In this document: positions 5,737-6,063 of the stretch, piece by piece
Layout: the number at the start of each line of letters is the position of its first letter
Numbering within the stretch: position 1 is the stretch's first letter
Origin: Clostridiaceae bacterium
GTDB taxonomy: Bacteria > Bacillota > Clostridia > Lachnospirales > Lachnospiraceae
Assembly (NCBI GenBank): GCA_018378255.1
Contig: JAGZXV010000272.1
Coordinates: forward strand, 1-6,063
Direction: 5' to 3'
Length of the DNA: 6,063 nt
The notes under the pieces: model-generated
What the model saw: the letters and a program-made list of their open reading frames with translations, nothing else
Told to the model about the DNA's origin: nothing
The model's database searches: none
Translations under genes and position numbers: made by a program

Positions 5737-5855
5737 GTTTTTATCTTGAATCACTTTATTTTTTAAAGTGAAATTCTAAAAACACTAAATTTAATAAAGT
5801 ATAAAGAGGCAAAGATGCTGACTGGCGGGAACCTGTGTGCATTTTTGCCTTTTTA
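5720..5855 (+). ncRNA. Candidate regulated small RNA of about 135 nt
   Basis: The candidate is bounded by the predicted start of the orphan promoter (about 5720) and a terminator-like hairpin ending near 5855. Inside, TCACTTTA (5751-5758) pairs with TAAAGTGA (5764-5771) around a T5 loop and can extend by GAA/TTC across a 2-nt bulge. An A-rich single-stranded stretch (5777-5806) then leads to the terminal stem. I do not recognise it as a known RNA family. Alternatives are the leader of a short reading frame at 5815-5940, whose GAGG and ATG fall in the terminal stem, or the remnant leader of a gene lost when the palindromic element at 5929 inserted. Confidence 0.35.
5807..5855 (+). terminator. 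Terminator-like hairpin with T-run
   Basis: AGGCAAAGATGC (5807-5818) pairs with GCATTTTTGCCT (5839-5850) with one internal mismatch. The stem extends outward by A-T and G-T pairs (AAAG at 5803-5806 against TTTT at 5851-5854). The loop is about 20 nt, and T residues run from 5850 to 5854, then ATTCTT. It is a plausible intrinsic terminator for transcripts from the promoter at 5685. Confidence 0.6.
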
Positions 5856-5884
5856 TTCTTTAAATGGCCGGATTTTTAGTATGA

Positions 5885-5913
5885 TCTGTGATTTGGCGTG
5901 GTCTGAGATTTGG
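5885..5913. repeat. Short imperfect direct repeat, 17-nt period
   Basis: TCTGTGATTTGG (5885-5896) recurs as TCTGAGATTTGG (5902-5913), 11 of 12 bases identical, starting 17 nt apart. It sits between the terminator-like hairpin and the palindromic element at 5929. No function can be assigned. Confidence 0.5.
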
Positions 5914-5928
5914 TTCGCTGTAGTTCTA

Positions 5929-6063
5929 GAGTGTGTTTGAAAATTGCTTTCCGTCAGATGTACATCACAGTTTGTGGGAGATTTGTCCCGAATGAAGGGC
6001 GCATAGCGGGCTATGTAACCTGAATTCGGGGCAAATATACCGCAAAGTGGGACGTGCAGATGG
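5929..6063. repeat. Left part of a long palindromic (MITE/REP-like) element, cut by the window edge
   Basis: The sequence is symmetric about a centre near 6008.5. CATAG (6002-6006) pairs with CTATG (6011-6015) and ATTTGTCCCGAAT (5981-5993) with ATTCGGGGCAAAT (6024-6036, one wobble). The outer GTACATCACAGTTTGTGG region (5960-5977) pairs imperfectly with CCGCAAAGTGGGACGTGC (6040-6057). Extending the symmetry outward predicts that the terminal GAGTGTGTTTGAAAATTGC beginning about 5929 has its partner just past the window, near 6088, for a total of about 160 bp. Long foldbacks with defined ends are typical of non-autonomous transposable elements, and I believe sequences of this kind are dispersed in related genomes, but that is unverified recall. 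No transposase is encoded in the visible part. Confidence 0.7.

Larger units (their letters stand above)
5058..6063. other. About 1 kb without a credible protein gene, rich in palindromic DNA
   Basis: After the Lrp-type gene I find no reading frame with a good start site and protein-like composition. The stretch contains, in order, a T8 tract (5077-5084), a large GC-rich inverted repeat (5096-5438), a 36-bp near-palindrome (5483-5518), a plain AT-rich spacer in which I see nothing definite (about 5519-5680), a promoter with an overlapping dyad (5685-5736), hairpins and a terminator-like structure (5751-5855), a short imperfect direct repeat (5885-5913), and the left part of another palindromic element (5929 onward). 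Base composition changes sharply, from very GC-rich arms to AT-rich DNA, which suggests a mosaic of inserted pieces. Confidence 0.7.

Noticed and set aside
5096..6063. A CRISPR array as an explanation for the repeated sequences.
   Set aside because: The repeats are inverted, long and not regularly spaced; no direct repeats of 25-40 bp with unique spacers and no cas genes are present.

Overview
The window looks like chromosomal DNA from a Gram-positive, Clostridia-type bacterium, most likely of the Lachnospiraceae (Enterocloster/Hungatella/Lacrimispora-like). This is inferred from strong AGGAGG-type ribosome binding sites, a lipoprotein TRAP solute receptor, a YitT-family membrane protein, a choline-binding-like wall repeat protein and moderate GC content. 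The species cannot be fixed from sequence alone. All supported genes lie on the + strand.

Layout. (1) 2-685: the 3' part of a YitT-family membrane protein gene (DUF161 + DUF2179), cut by the window edge and closed by a good intrinsic terminator (695-727). (2) 789-3614: a compact dctP-dctQ-dctM operon encoding a complete tripartite TRAP transporter: a lipid-anchored solute receptor, a small 4-TM subunit and a large 12-TM-type permease. The genes are 4 nt apart or overlap. No catabolic enzyme is adjacent, so the substrate, probably an organic or sugar acid, is not determined. (3) 3761-4450: a secreted protein with a fibronectin-III-like domain and C-terminal wall-binding repeats, with its own promoter (3692-3720) and terminator (4484-4530). 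(4) 4623-5057: an Lrp/AsnC-family regulator with a strong promoter (4562-4590).

(5) 5058-6063: about 1 kb without a convincing protein gene but dense in structured DNA. It holds a GC-rich inverted-repeat element (5096-5438) whose outer 70 bp arms are perfect reverse complements and whose centre contains overlapping hairpins next to a T7 tract. It is followed by a 36-bp near-palindrome (5483-5518), then an AT-rich segment with a strong promoter (TTGACA, 17 nt, extended TG-N -10) overlapped by a 12+12 bp dyad. A terminator-like hairpin about 90 nt past the predicted start suggests a regulated small RNA of about 135 nt. Finally the left part of a second long palindromic repeat (5929 to beyond 6063) runs off the window.

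The protein-coding part is ordinary and its genes form independent units: YitT, the TRAP operon, the wall protein and the Lrp regulator. The most interesting material is the non-coding 3' kilobase, where two different foldback elements flank a candidate operator-controlled small RNA.
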